Origin: Aerolutibacter ruishenii
GTDB taxonomy: Bacteria > Pseudomonadota > Gammaproteobacteria > Xanthomonadales > Xanthomonadaceae
DNA length: 64,000 nt
Assembly: GCF_007830115.1 (NCBI RefSeq)
Contig: NZ_VLKP01000012.1
Span: 25,362 to 89,361 of the forward strand
Reading direction: 5' to 3'
Shown: piece by piece, positions 21,461 to 30,579 of the stretch
How the letters are laid out: each line of letters starts with the position of its first letter
Position numbering within the stretch: the first letter of the stretch is position 1
The notes under the pieces: model-generated
The model's input: the letters and a program-made list of their open reading frames with translations, nothing else
Databases searched by the model: none
Told to the model about the DNA's origin: nothing
Translations under genes and position numbers: made by a program

Positions 21461-21482
21461 GCCTGGGCTCCGGTTGGCCGGG

Positions 21483-22847
21483 TCAACGTTGACGGATCCA
21501 GCCGGCGATGTCGTCGATGAGTTGGGCGTCCACATGGCCTGCGGTGAGGTATTCCTCGACCGTTCCGGGACCCTTGCCGGCGATGCCCAGGTGGTTGAGT
21601 GCGGGGTAATGGCGCAGGCGTACATTGCGCAGTTCCGACAACTGGTCGCGCCAGCGTTGCCAGTCCGCATCCACTACCTGGATGTCACGGCCGCCGTGCA
21701 CGACCAGGGTGGGCCGCCTGAGCGCCAGGGCGTCGGCCACGGGGTCGATGCTTTCGAGGCTGCGCCAGTAGCTCACCGGGAGACCCATCGGCGAGTCCGC
21801 AGCCGCGACCTCGCCCGCGCCGCGCACGCGTTTTACGCGCGCACCCAGGTCGTCAAGGGCCTGCTGTTCCGTCTCGCTGACCGTTCCGTCGCCCGCCGCC
21901 AGCCGGTGGCTCTGTTCCAGCATCAGGTCGAGCACTGGGCGAGCCGGCGCCGCCATCAGCACCACGCCTGCCACCTGGCCGGACTGGCTCGCGATGCGCG
22001 GTGCCAGCATGCCGCCCAGGCTGTGGCCCAGGACGAAGACCCGGCCGCGGTCGACGCCTTCGACCGCGCGCACCGAGGCAATCGCGGCAACGGCATCGCG
22101 GGTCACTTCGTCGTCCACGTTGAAGTCGATGCCTGCAAGGTCCTGCGGCCGCACCCGCGTGCGCTTCTCGTAGCGCAACACGGCGATGCCGCGTGCGGCA
22201 AGGCCGTGGGCAATGTCCAGGAACGGCCGGTTGGGACCCATCGTTTCGTCCCTGTCTTGCGGGCCAGAGCCGTGCACCAGCACCACTGCGGGAACCGGGG
22301 CCGCAGCGGAGGCGGCGGTGGGCAGGGTGAGCGTGGCCGGCAGGGCGCGCTCACCGGAGCCGACGCTTATTTCGCGTTCGACATGGGACGTGGAGGGCAC
22401 CGGTGCGGCGACCGGAGGCGGTCCGGGTTGGATCAGGAAACCGGCGATCCGGCCGCTGGCGTCGGACGTGATGCGCGCCGCCAGGTTTGCCTTTGCATAG
22501 GGCAGTGGCACGGACACGACCGTCATGTCGCCATGGGCGATGGTGGTCGGCACGCCACGCGGACCAGGCGCGCCCATGTTCTGCGAAAGCGAAACCCACA
22601 CCTGCTGCAGCTTGTCTGCGGGGACGGCGGCGCGCATCTCGGGAGAGAACAGGGATTCGGCCTCGGCGAACCGGCCAGCATCGAGATGGTCGAGCAGCTT
22701 GATGGCCAGCGCGACGGCGCCTTGGTCCGGGGCGGCGGCCACTGGCGCGGCCGCCGCCGGGGAAGGACCGGCGAGGCCGGGTTGTGGCGCGCCCGCGCCC
22801 AGCAATGCAAGCAGCGCGGGAAGCAGCAGCGATGAAGTTCGGGACAT
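21483..22847 (-). CDS. Secreted alpha/beta hydrolase with N-terminal DUF3887-like domain
   Basis: 454 residues. A Sec signal peptide (about 1-26, cleavage near GLAG) and an Ala/Pro-rich stretch lead to a small domain (about 45-140, LLDHLDAGRFAEAESLFSPE) like DUF3887, then an alpha/beta hydrolase core: oxyanion VVLVHGSGPQDRDE, nucleophile VLGHSLGGMLAPR, Asp in LVVHGGRDIQV and His in ALNHLGIAG. Likely a periplasmic or exported esterase/peptidase; substrate unknown. The ATG at 22847 is used since a longer frame lacks a signal sequence. Confidence 0.88.
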   Translation of the reverse strand: MSRTSSLLLPALLALLGAGAPQPGLAGPSPAAAAPVAAAPDQGAVALAIKLLDHLDAGRFAEAESLFSPEMRAAVPADKLQQVWVSLSQNMGAPGPRGVPTTIAHGDMTVVSVPLPYAKANLAARITSDASGRIAGFLIQPGPPPVAAPVPSTSHVEREISVGSGERALPATLTLPTAASAAAPVPAVVLVHGSGPQDRDETMGPNRPFLDIAHGLAARGIAVLRYEKRTRVRPQDLAGIDFNVDDEVTRDAVAAIASVRAVEGVDRGRVFVLGHSLGGMLAPRIASQSGQVAGVVLMAAPARPVLDLMLEQSHRLAAGDGTVSETEQQALDDLGARVKRVRGAGEVAAADSPMGLPVSYWRSLESIDPVADALALRRPTLVVHGGRDIQVVDADWQRWRDQLSELRNVRLRHYPALNHLGIAGKGPGTVEEYLTAGHVDAQLIDDIAGWIRQR

Positions 22848-22885
22848 AACGTTTCCTTGTCGTGGGCCGGTGCTGCCGTCCGCAG

Positions 22886-23065
22886 TCAGGCCGGTTGCTT
22901 GAAGAACAGCCGTGCGTAGTCGGTCAGGGTGGGCACCTGCACCACGCTGACCAGTTCCCAGCCCTCCGCGCCCAGCCGGTCGAGTTCGGCCTGCAGCCGC
23001 TCGGGCATGGTTTCGAACATGCGCGGCGGCAAGTCGACCACGTGGTATTGCCAGCGTTGGTTCAT
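22886..23065 (-). CDS. Small DUF4177-like protein
   Basis: 59 residues beginning [20 protein letters not shown] and containing [15 protein letters not shown], the hallmark of DUF4177-type proteins. Too short to be listed as a large ORF but well supported by codon use and by its ATGA overlap with the upstream ribbon-helix-helix gene. Function unknown; part of the SPFH operon. Confidence 0.85.
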   Translation of the reverse strand: MNQRWQYHVVDLPPRMFETMPERLQAELDRLGAEGWELVSVVQVPTLTDYARLFFKQPA

Positions 23066-23253
23066 GGGGTGTCCTCCTCCTGCTCGGGTGTCGGGTGGGT
23101 GGGGCCGGGCAGTCGCCCGGCCTTGCGCAGCGCGTCGCGAAGCACGTACTCGATCTGTGCGTTGAGGCTGCGCAGTTCGTCATCGGCCCAGCGCTGCGCC
23201 GCCGCGAGGATGTCGGCGTTGATGCGCAGCGGGTAGGCTTTCTTCTCGGCCAT
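23062..23253 (-). CDS. Arc/ribbon-helix-helix DNA-binding protein
   Basis: 63 residues from the ATG at 23253: beta strand [20 protein letters not shown] followed by [19 protein letters not shown], matching the Arc-like RHH fold (strand then two helices, [14 protein letters not shown] as helix B). RHH dimers bind short palindromes with the strand in the major groove. Sits in the SPFH operon whose upstream region carries two adjacent TGATATCA palindromes, so autoregulation is a sensible inference. Confidence 0.85.
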   Translation of the reverse strand: MAEKKAYPLRINADILAAAQRWADDELRSLNAQIEYVLRDALRKAGRLPGPTHPTPEQEEDTP

Positions 23254-23254
23254 G

Positions 23255-23326
23255 TCAGTCCCGGCGACGGCGTGCCACGCCCACGCCAATGGTGGCGGTC
23301 AGTACGACCATCGGCGTGGCGATCAT
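23255..23326 (-). CDS. Possible 23-residue membrane micropeptide
   Basis: ATG at 23326 with a GAGG element 7 bases upstream encodes [20 protein letters not shown] plus RRD: a hydrophobic stretch followed by four arginines, consistent with a tiny single-span peptide. It fits tightly between the SPFH stop (23337) and the RHH start (23253), filling the operon gap. Only size and position support it; it could be chance. Confidence 0.4.
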   Translation of the reverse strand: MIATPMVVLTATIGVGVARRRRD

Positions 23327-23336
23327 GGTGCGGGCC

Positions 23337-24200
23337 TCAATACAGCGTGCCGGCGTTGACGATGGGCTGGGTGGCGCGCTCGCCGCACAGCACCACCAGC
23401 AGGTTGCTGACCATCGCGGCCTTGCGCTCTTCGTCCAGCTGCACGGTGTTGTTTTTCTGCAGTTCGGCCAGCGCCATTTCCACCATGCCCACCGCACCGG
23501 CGACGATGCGCGTGCGCGCGGCAATGATCGCGTTGGCCTGTTGGCGCTGCAGCATGGCCTGGGCGATTTCCGGCGCGTAGGCCAGGTGGCTGATGCGTGC
23601 GTCGATGACCTGCACGCCGGCGTCGGCCAGGCGCTCGGCCAGTTCGTTGCGCAGATGGGCGCTGATCTCGGTGGCGTGGCTGCGCAGGGCCAGCTGACCT
23701 TCCTCGTGCTGGTCGTAGGGGTAGCTGGTGGCCATCGCGCGCAGCGCCGACTCGGACTGGATGTGCACGAAGCTTTCGTAGTCGTCGACGTTGTAGACGG
23801 CCTCGGCGCTGTCCACCACCTGCCACACGATGACGGCGGCGATCTCGATGGGACTGCCGTCGAGCTCGTTGACCTTGAGCTTGCCGCTCTCGAAGTTGCG
23901 CACGCGCAGGCTGACCTTGCGCTTGGAGAAGAACGGGTTGTTCCAGCGCAGGCCGTTGTCCTTGACCGTGCCCACGTACTTGCCGAACAGGCTCAGCACC
24001 GCGGCCTGGTTGGGCTCGACCATGTACAGGCCGGCCAGGCAGAAGCCGGCCAGCGTGGCCAGCCCGACGCCGATGACGAGGTGGGAGAGGCTGGTCGCCT
24101 GGGCGCCGTCGATGGCGATCCAGACACCCGCCAGCAACACGGCCAGCAGCGCCAGCAGCATGGGAATGCCGGGCAGGGAACGGATGGGATTCTCTTTCAT
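23337..24200 (-). CDS. SPFH/Band 7 domain membrane protein
   Basis: 287 residues. Two N-terminal membrane segments (about 10-30 and 40-60) lead into an SPFH domain: [40 protein letters not shown], then the helical coiled part with [20 protein letters not shown] and [22 protein letters not shown]. Resembles stomatin/prohibitin-like proteins that form membrane scaffolds. Start ATG at 24200. First gene of the operon with the RHH and DUF4177 proteins. Confidence 0.9.
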   Translation of the reverse strand: MKENPIRSLPGIPMLLALLAVLLAGVWIAIDGAQATSLSHLVIGVGLATLAGFCLAGLYMVEPNQAAVLSLFGKYVGTVKDNGLRWNNPFFSKRKVSLRVRNFESGKLKVNELDGSPIEIAAVIVWQVVDSAEAVYNVDDYESFVHIQSESALRAMATSYPYDQHEEGQLALRSHATEISAHLRNELAERLADAGVQVIDARISHLAYAPEIAQAMLQRQQANAIIAARTRIVAGAVGMVEMALAELQKNNTVQLDEERKAAMVSNLLVVLCGERATQPIVNAGTLY

Positions 24201-24230
24201 GGCCGTGCTCCTCGAGGTTCCTCGATAGAG

Positions 24231-24249
24231 TGATATCAAATTGATATCA
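24231..24249. promoter_or_regulatory. Double palindrome TGATATCA-AAT-TGATATCA, likely operator of the SPFH operon
   Basis: Two identical self-complementary octamers (24231-24238 and 24242-24249) are 11 bp apart centre to centre, placing them on the same DNA face. They begin 31 bases upstream of the SPFH ATG. Such an AT-rich island in GC-rich sequence, together with an RHH protein in the operon, suggests cooperative binding by two RHH dimers. A promoter element overlapping it is likely but not resolved. Confidence 0.6.
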
Positions 24250-24291
24250 AGTCAAGTGCAGGTGGGATGGGCGAACCAGCGCCCGGGATGA

Positions 24292-25197
24292 CTAGCGTCT
24301 GATCCGGTACAGCGGCGCCGGCACGAATTCCCCGGTGGCGTACACGCTGCGGCCGTCCTCGGCCCAGCCCATGGCTTCGGCCTGCGGCAGCCACGGAAGG
24401 AGGCGGGCCTCCGGCGTGCGCGCCACGGCGCGCCCCCAGCCCTGCCCACGCAGCGCCGGGTAGAACAGCAGGTGGCGATAGGTCATGACCGCCAGGGTGC
24501 GGCCATCGGGCGATACGTCGGCCGCCGTCACGTGGGCGTCGTAGCGGGCGCGCTGTGGGCGTTTGCGCAGGTCCTGGGGGGTGGGCTGCGGTACCCCGGC
24601 CAGATGGCCCAGCGGCCGGGCCGTCTGTATGCCCTTGTCGCGCGGGCGCAGCGGCAGCGCGAACAGTTCGGCCGGTTGGCGCTTCTTCGACACCAGCAAT
24701 ACCTGGCCGCGCCTGGCGTCCACCGCCACGGCTTCGCAGTCGCGGGGGCCGTCGGGCCAGCGGAAGGCGATCGACCAGGCCGGACGCAGGCGGTCGTTCT
24801 CCAACGCACGGGGCTCTTCGACCACGTGCAGTTGCAGGGTGCGGCGCAGCCCGCCGTTGTCGCCGGTGTCGGCGATGAGCAGGTAGTCGCGGCCGTCCAG
24901 GCGGAACGCGGCGATGTCCTCCCAGTCGGTCTTGCTCACGCCTTCCACGCGGTACGTCGCGCGTCGCAACCCGCGCGTGCTGACCGCGAACAGGCGCGCG
25001 GGATTGCCGCCATCGTCCAGCAGCCAAAGCGTGCCGGGGTGGCGACGCGAGGCCGCCAGGCCGCTGATTTCATCCAGTTGCGGATCCAGCAGGAAGCCGG
25101 ATACGGCGGTGCGCGCGGGCGTATCCGCGGAGCGCGTGCAGGCGGCAAGGACAAGCGCGAGCAGCGCGGGCAGCAACGTCCGCCACGCCTTGCGCAT
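24292..25197 (-). CDS. Putative lipoprotein, SdiA-regulated/esterase-like beta-propeller type
   Basis: 301 residues from the ATG at 25197, giving a lipoprotein signal [20 protein letters not shown] with the lipobox Cys about 20. Repeated blade-like units ([80 protein letters not shown]) suggest a beta-propeller fold. An in-frame ATG at 25278 would bury the signal sequence, so the shorter start is preferred, although neither has a good ribosome site. Divergent from purT. Function unknown. Confidence 0.7.
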   Translation of the reverse strand: MRKAWRTLLPALLALVLAACTRSADTPARTAVSGFLLDPQLDEISGLAASRRHPGTLWLLDDGGNPARLFAVSTRGLRRATYRVEGVSKTDWEDIAAFRLDGRDYLLIADTGDNGGLRRTLQLHVVEEPRALENDRLRPAWSIAFRWPDGPRDCEAVAVDARRGQVLLVSKKRQPAELFALPLRPRDKGIQTARPLGHLAGVPQPTPQDLRKRPQRARYDAHVTAADVSPDGRTLAVMTYRHLLFYPALRGQGWGRAVARTPEARLLPWLPQAEAMGWAEDGRSVYATGEFVPAPLYRIRR

Positions 25198-25369
25198 GCG
25201 CGGTCGCACCGGCGATGCGGCGTACGTGGCGCCCGCCAGGGCGCGCAACCCTGCAGTCGGGACGCGGATGAATCGCATGGGCACAGCATCGCCGGGCACA
25301 TGGGGCCACCGCAACCGTCGTTCCGGGAGGGGGCGGTACAATGCCGTTCCCGTCCACCGCCCTGATGCC

Positions 25370-26569
25370 ATGACCACGATCGGTACGCCGCTGTCTTCGT
25401 CCGCCTTCCGCGTGCTGCTGTTGGGCTCCGGCGAGCTGGGCAAGGAAGTGGCGATCGAATTGCAGCGCTTTGGCGTGGAGGTCATCGCCGCCGACCGTTA
25501 CGCCGACGCGCCGGCGATGCAGGTCGCGCACCGCAGCCACGTGCTGGACATGCTGGATGGCGCCGCGATCCGCGAACTGATCGCCAGGGAGCGTCCGCAC
25601 CTGATCGTGCCGGAGATCGAGGCGATCCACACCGAGACGCTGGTGCAGCTGGAGCAGGAGTTCATTGGACGCGGCAGCCATTGCCGGGTGATCCCGACGG
25701 CGCGGGCGGCGCGGTTGACGATGGACCGCGAGGGCATCCGCCGGCTGGCGGCCGAGACGCTGGGCGTGCCGACCTCGCCCTACCGCTTCGTCGACACCCG
25801 GGAAGAGTACCTGGCCGCGATTGAAACCGTGGGCCTGCCGTGCGTGGTCAAGCCGGTGATGTCCTCGTCGGGCAAGGGCCAGAGCCTGGTGCGCAGCGTC
25901 GACGAGATCGATGCGGCGTGGGATTACGCGCAGACCGGGGGCCGCGCCGGTGCGGGCCGGGCCATCGTCGAGGGCTTCGTCGATTTCGATTACGAGATCA
26001 CCCTGCTGACCGTGCGCCATGCCGGCGGCACCACGTTCTGTGACCCGATCGGCCACCTGCAGCGCGATGGCGACTACCGTGAAAGCTGGCAGCCGCAGCC
26101 GATGTCGGCGCTGGCGCTGCAGCGCGCGCAGGACATTTCGCGCAGGGTCACCGATGACCTGGGCGGTTGGGGCGTGTTTGGCGTGGAATTGTTCATCAAG
26201 GGCGACGAAGTGTGGTTCAGCGAGGTGTCGCCGCGCCCGCACGATACCGGGCTGGTGACGCTGGCCTCGCAGGAACTGAGCGAGTTCGCGCTGCATGCGC
26301 GCGCGATCCTGGGCTTGCCGATCCCGGTGATCCGGCACAAGGGCCCGGCCGCGTCGTGCGCGGTGCTGGCCGAAGGCTATGGCGTGCCGGTGTTCGCGGG
26401 CGTGGACCAGGCGCTGGCGCTCCCCGATACGCAACTGCGCCTGTTCGGCAAGCCCCGGGTGGAAGGTGCGCGCCGGGTGGCGGTGACGCTGGCCCTGGGC
26501 GAGGACGTGGAGCAGGCGCGTGCCATTGCGCGCGATGCCGCTGCGGCCCTGCACATCGATCTGCGCTGA
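25370..26569 (+). CDS. purT: Formate-dependent phosphoribosylglycinamide formyltransferase
   Basis: 399 residues, ATP-grasp enzyme that makes formyl-GAR from GAR, formate and ATP in purine synthesis without folate. Features: [20 protein letters not shown] at the N-terminus, [14 protein letters not shown]-grasp loop [14 protein letters not shown], and [17 protein letters not shown]. Length equals E. coli PurT. Start ATG at 25370. The small downstream ORF begins 11 bases after the stop and is probably co-transcribed. Confidence 0.96.
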   Translation: MTTIGTPLSSSAFRVLLLGSGELGKEVAIELQRFGVEVIAADRYADAPAMQVAHRSHVLDMLDGAAIRELIARERPHLIVPEIEAIHTETLVQLEQEFIGRGSHCRVIPTARAARLTMDREGIRRLAAETLGVPTSPYRFVDTREEYLAAIETVGLPCVVKPVMSSSGKGQSLVRSVDEIDAAWDYAQTGGRAGAGRAIVEGFVDFDYEITLLTVRHAGGTTFCDPIGHLQRDGDYRESWQPQPMSALALQRAQDISRRVTDDLGGWGVFGVELFIKGDEVWFSEVSPRPHDTGLVTLASQELSEFALHARAILGLPIPVIRHKGPAASCAVLAEGYGVPVFAGVDQALALPDTQLRLFGKPRVEGARRVAVTLALGEDVEQARAIARDAAAALHIDLR

Positions 26570-26580
26570 GCGGAGGCGAC

Positions 26581-27012
26581 ATGGCTGAGGTAACCGGTTT
26601 TGCGGTGTTCTTCTTCCCCCAGGCGCTTGAGGCGCTGGGCGATGCCATCAAGCCTTACCTGCAGGATGGCCCGGCCGGGCCGCACATCCTGTGCAACGAG
26701 ATCGACACCGGTGGCGCGCTGATCGAGATGACCATCGAGGCGCGCGACCGCGAAGGCAAGACGGTCGAGCTGCAGCTGATGGTGCCCACCAGCATGGTGC
26801 GGATGATCGTGTCCGCGCGTGGCGAAGCGGCTTTCGGCTTTGGCCCGCGCGCCGAAGCGCCGGTGCCCGCGCTGCCGCCGGTGGGACCGACGGCCGAACC
26901 GGCCGAGGCGCCACCGCAGGCGGTGCCGTCCCCGGCTACGCCGCAGGCGCCTTCGAACCCGCCGCCGTCGGGGCCGCCGGAAACGCTGGGCGACGCACCC
27001 AAGCCGGAGTGA
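26581..27012 (+). CDS. Conserved hypothetical protein with a Pro-rich tail
   Basis: 143 residues, start ATG at 26581 with GGAGG four bases upstream. The folded part (about 1-85) reads FAVFFFPQALEALGDAIKPY and TVELQLMVPTSMVRMIVSAR; the tail (about 90-143) is Ala/Pro-rich and disordered. No family recognised, no signal peptide. Probably in one operon with purT. Convergent with the exonuclease-phosphatase lipoprotein gene. Confidence 0.7.
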   Translation: MAEVTGFAVFFFPQALEALGDAIKPYLQDGPAGPHILCNEIDTGGALIEMTIEARDREGKTVELQLMVPTSMVRMIVSARGEAAFGFGPRAEAPVPALPPVGPTAEPAEAPPQAVPSPATPQAPSNPPPSGPPETLGDAPKPE

Positions 27013-27033
27013 GTCGCTCCGTGGGGCCGACCT

Positions 27034-28296
27034 TCAGTCGGGTATCCGGTTGAAGTCGACCCAGACCAGGTGGTGGTCGCTGGCAGCGGCGATGGCGGCA
27101 TCGGGGTCGCTGCTGGCCGGCCAGAACACGCCTTCGCCCACAACGTCCAGCCCGCGCGAGGGCAACACGTAATCCAGCCGCAGCGTGCCTGCCTTGGGGC
27201 CGAAATCACCGGTATGGGTGGCGGTGTCGCCGTTGCGGGGCAAGCGGCGCTCGGCGGCCCGTTCCACGGCGCCGGCACTGCGCGGAATGCGTGTCGCCTG
27301 TACCCGGGGATGGTCGAGCAACTGGCCGATGGCGCCCGGCATGCCATCGCCATCGACCGGGTCGGCGTTGTAATCGCCCACGATCACGAACTGTGCGCTC
27401 GCCGGCAGCCCGCCACAGCGGCCGTTGTCGTCGCACAGCCAGGGCTGCGCATCACCGGATACGTACTCCCTCCACAAGCGGATCTCGTCGAAGTTGCGCG
27501 CGCCGTTGCGGTTCTCCGGGCCGTCGAACACCGGAGGGGTGGGGTGGGCGGCCAGCAGGTGCACGACGCCACCCGGCGTGCGGATCGGCACGTCCCAATG
27601 CGATTTGGACGACAGGCGCAGCTTCGACCACGTGGCGGGCGGGTACCAGGCCTGGCCGCTTCGCGGATCACGGGGTTGCAGCGCGCCGGGCATCGCGCTC
27701 CAGCGCAGGTGCTGGAAGGTGCGGACAGCGTCGCTGTCGATGGGATGACGCGACAGCACGAGCATGCCGTACTGGCCGGGGTGCAGGCCGTAGCCCCAGG
27801 CGTCGTTGCCACGTCCCCGGCCACTGCCGCCGACGGTGCCGTTGTTGTCCAGGTCCAGGCCGCTGGGCACGCCGGTGTTGACCGGGGCCAGGTAGCGGTA
27901 GGCGTAGCGCAGCGGCTCGCCGCCGGCCTGTGCCACTTCCAGGTAGCGGCGCTGGAACAACTCGGCGGCACGGTGCGCGGCGTCGTAGTCGAACTCGTTG
28001 AGCAGCACGATGTCGGGGCGCACGCGTTGCAGCACCGCCGCGATGTTGCGCGCGTTGGCGTCGCCCGCTTCCAGACGGCGGACCAGGCCGCCTTCCTCCT
28101 CGTCGTACAGCGATGTGTTGTAGGTGGCCACCCGCACGGGGACCGCCGCGCCCATCGGTTCCGTCATGCTGTTGGCCCATGCCTCCGGATTGCCTTGGAT
28201 ATTGACCCGTACGCATCCCGGCACCAAGGTGAGTGTTGCCAGCGCCAGCAGCCATGACAGGCCACGGCGGTCGATGCGCGATGTTGCTTGGGTCAT
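27034..28296 (-). CDS. Endonuclease/exonuclease/phosphatase family lipoprotein
   Basis: 420 residues with a signal peptide and lipobox LVPGC (about 23-27). The EEP fold motifs are [28 protein letters not shown] (metal Glu), [25 protein letters not shown] and the final [10 protein letters not shown]. Could act on nucleic acids, lipids or other phosphodiesters outside the inner membrane. Its ATG overlaps the bpt stop (ATGA). Confidence 0.9.
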   Translation of the reverse strand: MTQATSRIDRRGLSWLLALATLTLVPGCVRVNIQGNPEAWANSMTEPMGAAVPVRVATYNTSLYDEEEGGLVRRLEAGDANARNIAAVLQRVRPDIVLLNEFDYDAAHRAAELFQRRYLEVAQAGGEPLRYAYRYLAPVNTGVPSGLDLDNNGTVGGSGRGRGNDAWGYGLHPGQYGMLVLSRHPIDSDAVRTFQHLRWSAMPGALQPRDPRSGQAWYPPATWSKLRLSSKSHWDVPIRTPGGVVHLLAAHPTPPVFDGPENRNGARNFDEIRLWREYVSGDAQPWLCDDNGRCGGLPASAQFVIVGDYNADPVDGDGMPGAIGQLLDHPRVQATRIPRSAGAVERAAERRLPRNGDTATHTGDFGPKAGTLRLDYVLPSRGLDVVGEGVFWPASSDPDAAIAAASDHHLVWVDFNRIPD

Positions 28297-29030
28297 GCCC
28301 AGTCTCCGAAATCCAGGTCGCGCCACCTGCGACCGTCGAAACCTTCGAGCGGCTGGAAGCGGCGTTTGTAGTCCATCTTGGGGTGTGTGGCGATCCAGTA
28401 GCCCAGGTACAGGTGGGTGCGGTGCTCGCGGCGCGCCCACTCCAGTTGCCTGAGGATGGCCAGCGTGCCCAGGCCGCGTTCGCGCAGGTCCGGGTCGTAG
28501 AACGTATACACCGCCGACAGTGCGGTTTCGATGACATCGGTGACGGCCACGCCCAGCAGCCGGCCGTCCTCGCGCAGTTCGATGAAGCGCCCCTCGTTCC
28601 AGCTGCCCACCAGGAACTGGTCGAACTCGAGTGCCCCGTGGGTATCCATCCCGCCGTCGGGGTGGCGTGCGCTCAGGTAACGGCGGTACAGCGCGAACTG
28701 CTCGTCCGTGCGCTCGGCGGGGCACACGCGCGACTCGACTCGCGCGTTGCGCGCCAGGCAGCGGCGCTGGCTGCGGTCGGGTGCGAAGCGGGCCACCGGG
28801 ATGCGCACCGCCACGCAGGCTCGGCAGCCAGGGCAGTGCGGCCGGTAGACGATGTCGCCGGAGCGGCGGAAGCCCCAGCCCAGCGCGAAGGGGTAATGCG
28901 CCGCCATGCGCGGGTCGCGCGGATCGAAGACCAGGTCGCGGGCCACGCGGTCGGGCCAGTAGCCGCACGGATGCTCGCCGGTGTGGAACAGGCGGAGGTC
29001 GTCCGGTGGCGGCACGGGGTTGTCGCGCAT
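28293..29030 (-). CDS. bpt: Aspartate/glutamate leucyltransferase (N-end rule)
   Basis: 245 residues from the ATG at 29030. N-terminal ATE domain with [20 protein letters not shown] and the paired cysteines [15 protein letters not shown]-terminal GNAT-like domain with [18 protein letters not shown] and [20 protein letters not shown]. Bpt transfers Leu from Leu-tRNA to N-terminal Asp/Glu, marking proteins for ClpS-ClpAP. clpS/clpA are not in the window. It is followed with ATGA overlap by the EEP lipoprotein, an unrelated function. Confidence 0.93.
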   Translation of the reverse strand: MRDNPVPPPDDLRLFHTGEHPCGYWPDRVARDLVFDPRDPRMAAHYPFALGWGFRRSGDIVYRPHCPGCRACVAVRIPVARFAPDRSQRRCLARNARVESRVCPAERTDEQFALYRRYLSARHPDGGMDTHGALEFDQFLVGSWNEGRFIELREDGRLLGVAVTDVIETALSAVYTFYDPDLRERGLGTLAILRQLEWARREHRTHLYLGYWIATHPKMDYKRRFQPLEGFDGRRWRDLDFGDWA

Positions 29031-29217
29031 GGGATGAGCATAGCGCCGTGGGCAAGTGGCGGTGTTGCCTCCTGCCGCCATGGTCCCTGATCGACCCCGC
29101 GGCTAGGCGAGCCATCGGCAATTTGCAACCCTTCGGGGGAATGGACTGTGCCAAAGGACCGCAGGACGCTGTGGCCATGGCCTGCCTTCCTCGTCCCCTT
29201 TTAGTTCACCTTTTGGT

Positions 29218-29862
29218 TCAAGCGCCCTCGGCCTGGAACCCCACCTTGCGATGGCTGCCGTCGCAATAGGGCTTGTTGGCCGATTGCCCGCAGCGACAGA
29301 AGAAGGTCTCGGTGACGCGGTTGACGGTGCGGCCGGTGCCGCTGACGACTTCCAGGTTGCCGACCACTTTCAGCGGGCCGTCCTTCTGCGGTTCGATTGA
29401 AAGCGTGCCGTTGCGTACGGCCAGCGCTTCGGACGGTTTCTCGGCGGGCTCGCCGGTGGCGGTGAAGCCGACTTCCTTGTGGCGGGTGTCGCAGAACGGC
29501 TTGTGCCGCGACTGCCCGCAGCGGCACAGGGTGACGCGGTAGGGCTGCCGCGGCTGGCCGGCGATCGTGCAGTCGGCGTGGAAGGCGAGCGGGCCGTTTT
29601 CGCGCACGTGCACGGTGTTCACTTCCGGTGCGTGTTCGTCGGCCACGTCGTCGATGCGCTCGAAGGTCAGCGCCCCGGATGGGCAGCTGCGTACGATGGC
29701 TTCGACCTCGGCGGCACTGGCCGCATCCGGGTGCAGCCATTCGCCCTCGACGTTGGGCACGAACACCTTCGGGTTGCCGAGCACGCAGTTGCGTGAATGC
29801 ACGCAGCGCCGTGCGTCGAAGTGGATGGTGATGCGCTGCCCGCGTGCGGTTTCGATGGGCAT
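29218..29862 (-). CDS. Fer4_19 plus double CDGSH iron-sulfur protein
   Basis: 214 residues, three cofactor modules in series. Residues about 10-70 form a divergent mono-cluster ferredoxin-like domain (RRCVHSRNCVLGNPKVF ... IVRSCPSGALTF). Then come two CDGSH-type [2Fe-2S] motifs: CRCGQSRHKPFCDTRH and CRCGQSANKPYCDGSH, each with the 3Cys-1His ligand set. Cytoplasmic redox or cluster-transfer role likely. The gene is isolated, between the bpt operon and a divergent lipoprotein. Confidence 0.9.
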   Translation of the reverse strand: MPIETARGQRITIHFDARRCVHSRNCVLGNPKVFVPNVEGEWLHPDAASAAEVEAIVRSCPSGALTFERIDDVADEHAPEVNTVHVRENGPLAFHADCTIAGQPRQPYRVTLCRCGQSRHKPFCDTRHKEVGFTATGEPAEKPSEALAVRNGTLSIEPQKDGPLKVVGNLEVVSGTGRTVNRVTETFFCRCGQSANKPYCDGSHRKVGFQAEGA

Positions 29863-30025
29863 GGCGGTGGCCTCGTGGGGACTGGCCGCAGTCTACGCCC
29901 GCAAAAAGGCGGTGCGTGTCAGGGACAATTTCCGATGTGCTTTTGGGAAAAGGGGGGCAGGTGGAAATGCGCACGGGGCGCTTTGTGACGGCCCGCCCGC
30001 CGGGACGGCCGCCGCAACGCTCAAA

Positions 30026-30055
30026 TTGTTCCTGATACCATTTCAGGCCTAGTAT
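30026..30055 (+). promoter_or_regulatory. Candidate sigma-70 promoter for the 30.1 kb lipoprotein
   Basis: TTGTTC (30026-30031), an 18-base spacer and TAGTAT (30050-30055) stand in an AT-rich island 30 bases before the start codon. The rest of the 223-base divergent gap shows no other element I can support. Confidence 0.5.
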
Positions 30056-30085
30056 TTCCGGATACTTTCCCCGAGCCGTCCGAAC

Positions 30086-30571
30086 ATGCATCCATATTTC
30101 CTCGTGCTGGCATTGGCGGTGGCCCTGGGCGGCTGTGGCGGCGAACGCAAGGAGGCCACCGATGTCGCAGGCGCGGCACCGGACGCCGCAGTCGCGGGTG
30201 CTGCGATCCCCGTCGGTGCCGCGGATGTGGTCGCTGCCGCGCCCGCGGCTGTCCCCGCCGCCCTTCCCGAATGGTTCCCCGCGGACGTCTACCTGCCCGC
30301 GGAGCATGTGGTCGCCGAGGTCAACGAAGACGACGGTGCGCACGCGGTCGAACTGCGGACCCCCGGCCAGGTGTTCGCCCTTGCCGGGCAGGCGCAGGCC
30401 GCGATGCTGGCCGCAGGCTGGACCGAGAGCCACTATTCGCCGAACGACACGCGCGGCGGCGCGAGCATGTACTACCGCAAGGGCGACCGCAGCGCGACCT
30501 TGGCAATGGCCTGGGGCGGCGCCGGCCAAGTCCGGGTGATGTACAACTTCGCCACTGTAATGACCCAGTGA
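30086..30571 (+). CDS. Putative lipoprotein of unknown function
   Basis: 161 residues. Lipoprotein signal with lipobox LGGC (Cys about 17), a low-complexity Ala/Val/Pro region (about 25-62), and a folded C-terminal part with PEWFPADVYLPAEHVVAEVN and AGWTESHYSPNDTRGG ending VRVMYNFATVMTQ. No family recognised. Convergent with the DUF2007 gene, only eight bases between stops. Confidence 0.75.
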   Translation: MHPYFLVLALAVALGGCGGERKEATDVAGAAPDAAVAGAAIPVGAADVVAAAPAAVPAALPEWFPADVYLPAEHVVAEVNEDDGAHAVELRTPGQVFALAGQAQAAMLAAGWTESHYSPNDTRGGASMYYRKGDRSATLAMAWGGAGQVRVMYNFATVMTQ

Positions 30572-30579
30572 TTTCCTGC

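Noticed and set aside
29031..29217. Possible small gene between the bpt operon and the CDGSH gene
   Set aside because: No frame with a ribosome site and gene-like codon use was found; nothing supportable in these 187 bases.
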